A stretch of 5,956 bases of DNA from a bacterium (GTDB lineage Bacteria; Patescibacteriota; Microgenomatia; Levybacterales; UBA12049). Below the pieces are notes generated by a model, which saw only the letters and a list, made by a program, of their open reading frames with translations, was not told the DNA's origin and did not search any database. Below are positions 5,066-5,956 of the stretch, piece after piece; the stretch's first letter is position 1, and every line of letters starts with the position of its first letter. The position numbers were made by a program, and so were the translations under genes. The stretch spans positions 1 through 5,956 of the forward strand of contig JAKAEF010000066.1 in NCBI GenBank assembly GCA_021820025.1. Direction: 5' to 3'.

Positions 5066-5914
5066 ATGCGAAAGCTATTACTCTTTTTGCTTCCTGTGCT
5101 TCTAGCTGTTATTGTTTTTGCAATATTTAGCTTTTTTTTCTTAAGACCAAATAATGGAAAAGGTGCATTACAGGTAACATCTCTTCCTGCAAGTACAGTT
5201 TATATAAATGGAAAACCATTAGGGAAAACTCCTTTATGTAAATGTGACTCTACAGAAATGTTGCCTGTTGGGGATTATACAATTAAATTAGTTCCTTTAG
5301 ATTCCTCACTCTCTTCCTATGAAGATAGAATTACGATAAATCCTTCGGTTTTAACTGTTGTAGATAGAACGTTTGGAGATGTTGGAAAATCAAGCGGTAG
5401 TGTTATTACCTTAAGTAAAATAAGTCAACCTCATCTTGCACAGTTGTTTGTTACATCATTTCCTTATGGGGCAACTGTTTCTGTTGATAATAATACTGCT
5501 GGTTCGACCCCGCAATTAGTATCATCTATAACCGATTCAGATCATGACATTGTGATATCAAAGGATGGCTACTTGTCTAAGACAATTAGGATTCATGGGG
5601 TATTAGGATACAAATTAAATGCACTTATTTATTTAGCAACGGATATTACAAATGCTTCTTCGTCTAGTGCTACTGCAACAGAGCAGCCAATTGCTTCTCC
5701 GTCTGCTACTACACAGCAAACTGTAATAATTCTTTCAACACCTACAGGATTTTTACGCGTTAGGGATGCTGCTTCCCTTGGAGGAAATGAAATTACTCAA
5801 GTCCATCCTGGAGAAACATATCCTCTTGTTAGCCAATCATCTGGTTGGTTTGAGATAAAATTATCAGATGGAAAGCTTGGGTGGATTAGTAGTTCTTACG
5901 CAAAAGAACAATAA
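5066..5914 (+). CDS. Membrane-anchored surface protein with two PEGA domains and a C-terminal SH3b domain
   Basis: The start at 5066 (MRKLLLFLLP) puts a basic tip and hydrophobic anchor (about 4-26) at the N-terminus. The in-frame ATG at 4976 would bury this anchor and overlap the previous gene by 38 bases. PEGA domain 1 starts at ALQVTSLPASTVYINGKPLG (34-53), with TPLCKC (55-60) and LPVGDYTIKL (66-75). PEGA domain 2 starts at QLFVTSFPYGATVSVDNNTA (126-145), then HDIVISKDGYLSKTIRI (160-176). A Ser/Thr/Ala/Gln/Pro-rich linker (about 196-220) leads to an SH3b domain (222-282): GFLRVRDAASLGGNEITQV, GETYPLV, GWFEIKLSDGKLGWISSSY. PEGA domains occur in S-layer-type and cell-surface proteins; bacterial SH3 domains often bind peptidoglycan or wall polymers. 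The protein is probably anchored in the membrane with its domains outside. The partner is unknown. The gene follows the binding-protein gene and may act with it at the envelope. Confidence 0.9.
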   Translation: MRKLLLFLLPVLLAVIVFAIFSFFFLRPNNGKGALQVTSLPASTVYINGKPLGKTPLCKCDSTEMLPVGDYTIKLVPLDSSLSSYEDRITINPSVLTVVDRTFGDVGKSSGSVITLSKISQPHLAQLFVTSFPYGATVSVDNNTAGSTPQLVSSITDSDHDIVISKDGYLSKTIRIHGVLGYKLNALIYLATDITNASSSSATATEQPIASPSATTQQTVIILSTPTGFLRVRDAASLGGNEITQVHPGETYPLVSQSSGWFEIKLSDGKLGWISSSYAKEQ

Positions 5915-5956
5915 GCATTATCCCTTAATAAAGTAAATAATTACAATTACCAAGAT
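5915..5956 (+). other. Intergenic end of window with a possible -10 box
   Basis: These 42 bases after the PEGA-SH3b stop contain no ORF, hairpin or T-run terminator. TACAAT at 5942-5947 could be a -10. The window ends in ...AAGAT, so if the next base is G, an ATG would begin at 5955, 7 bases after the box, matching the leaderless pattern seen elsewhere. This cannot be confirmed from the window. Confidence 0.15.

Noticed and set aside
1..5956. Alternative genetic code (UGA as sense, known in some CPR groups)
   Set aside because: All conserved genes are full length without in-frame TGA, and Gly and Trp are encoded by GGN and TGG. The lack of TGA stops in seven genes is explained by AT-rich composition.
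1..5956. Mobile elements, CRISPR arrays, tRNA or rRNA genes
   Set aside because: No transposase, integrase, regular spaced repeats or structured RNA pattern was seen on either strand, and the gaps between genes (apart from 370-496) are all under 70 bases.

Overview
The window is AT-rich, gene-dense and compact. It most resembles a Patescibacteria (CPR) genome, possibly of the Microgenomates type. That placement is an inference from gene content and style: short intergenic gaps, a promoter -10 box almost touching several start codons, almost no Shine-Dalgarno sequences, and a typical CPR mix of small membrane proteins plus PEGA/SH3 surface proteins. All complete genes read cleanly with the standard genetic code. 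Their stops are TAA or TAG, and none is TGA.

Layout. On the minus strand, the 5' part of a poxvirus-type DNA topoisomerase IB gene (start codon at 369) runs off the left edge. A divergent intergenic region of about 127 bp separates it from a run of seven genes, all on the plus strand: a 59-residue two-helix membrane protein with an extremely strong Shine-Dalgarno sequence (497-676); a 115-residue four-helix membrane protein with a GTG start (720-1067); a Bcp/PrxQ-type peroxiredoxin (1104-1577); the ribosome-associated GTPase HflX (1617-2741); a probable P-loop-fold protein with a degenerate Walker A (2809-3393); a VOC/glyoxalase-fold protein (3395-3769); a membrane-anchored periplasmic-binding protein of the branched-chain amino acid receptor type (3817-5013); and a membrane-anchored protein with two PEGA domains and an SH3b domain (5066-5914). 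The last 42 bases hold no gene that can be called.

Function. The genes do not form one evident pathway. Peroxiredoxin and HflX are both stress-associated housekeeping functions, but each has its own promoter-like box. The last two genes encode envelope proteins that may sense or bind outside material: a binding protein with no permease or ATPase beside it, and a PEGA-SH3b protein that could touch peptidoglycan or surface polymers. The most interesting points are the contrast between leaderless-looking starts and one perfect Shine-Dalgarno, the C-x3-H-x3-H cluster in the 59-residue membrane protein, and the probable pseudo-ATPase. I see no mobile element, CRISPR array, RNA gene or convincing intrinsic terminator, and no clear evidence of a new multi-gene system.
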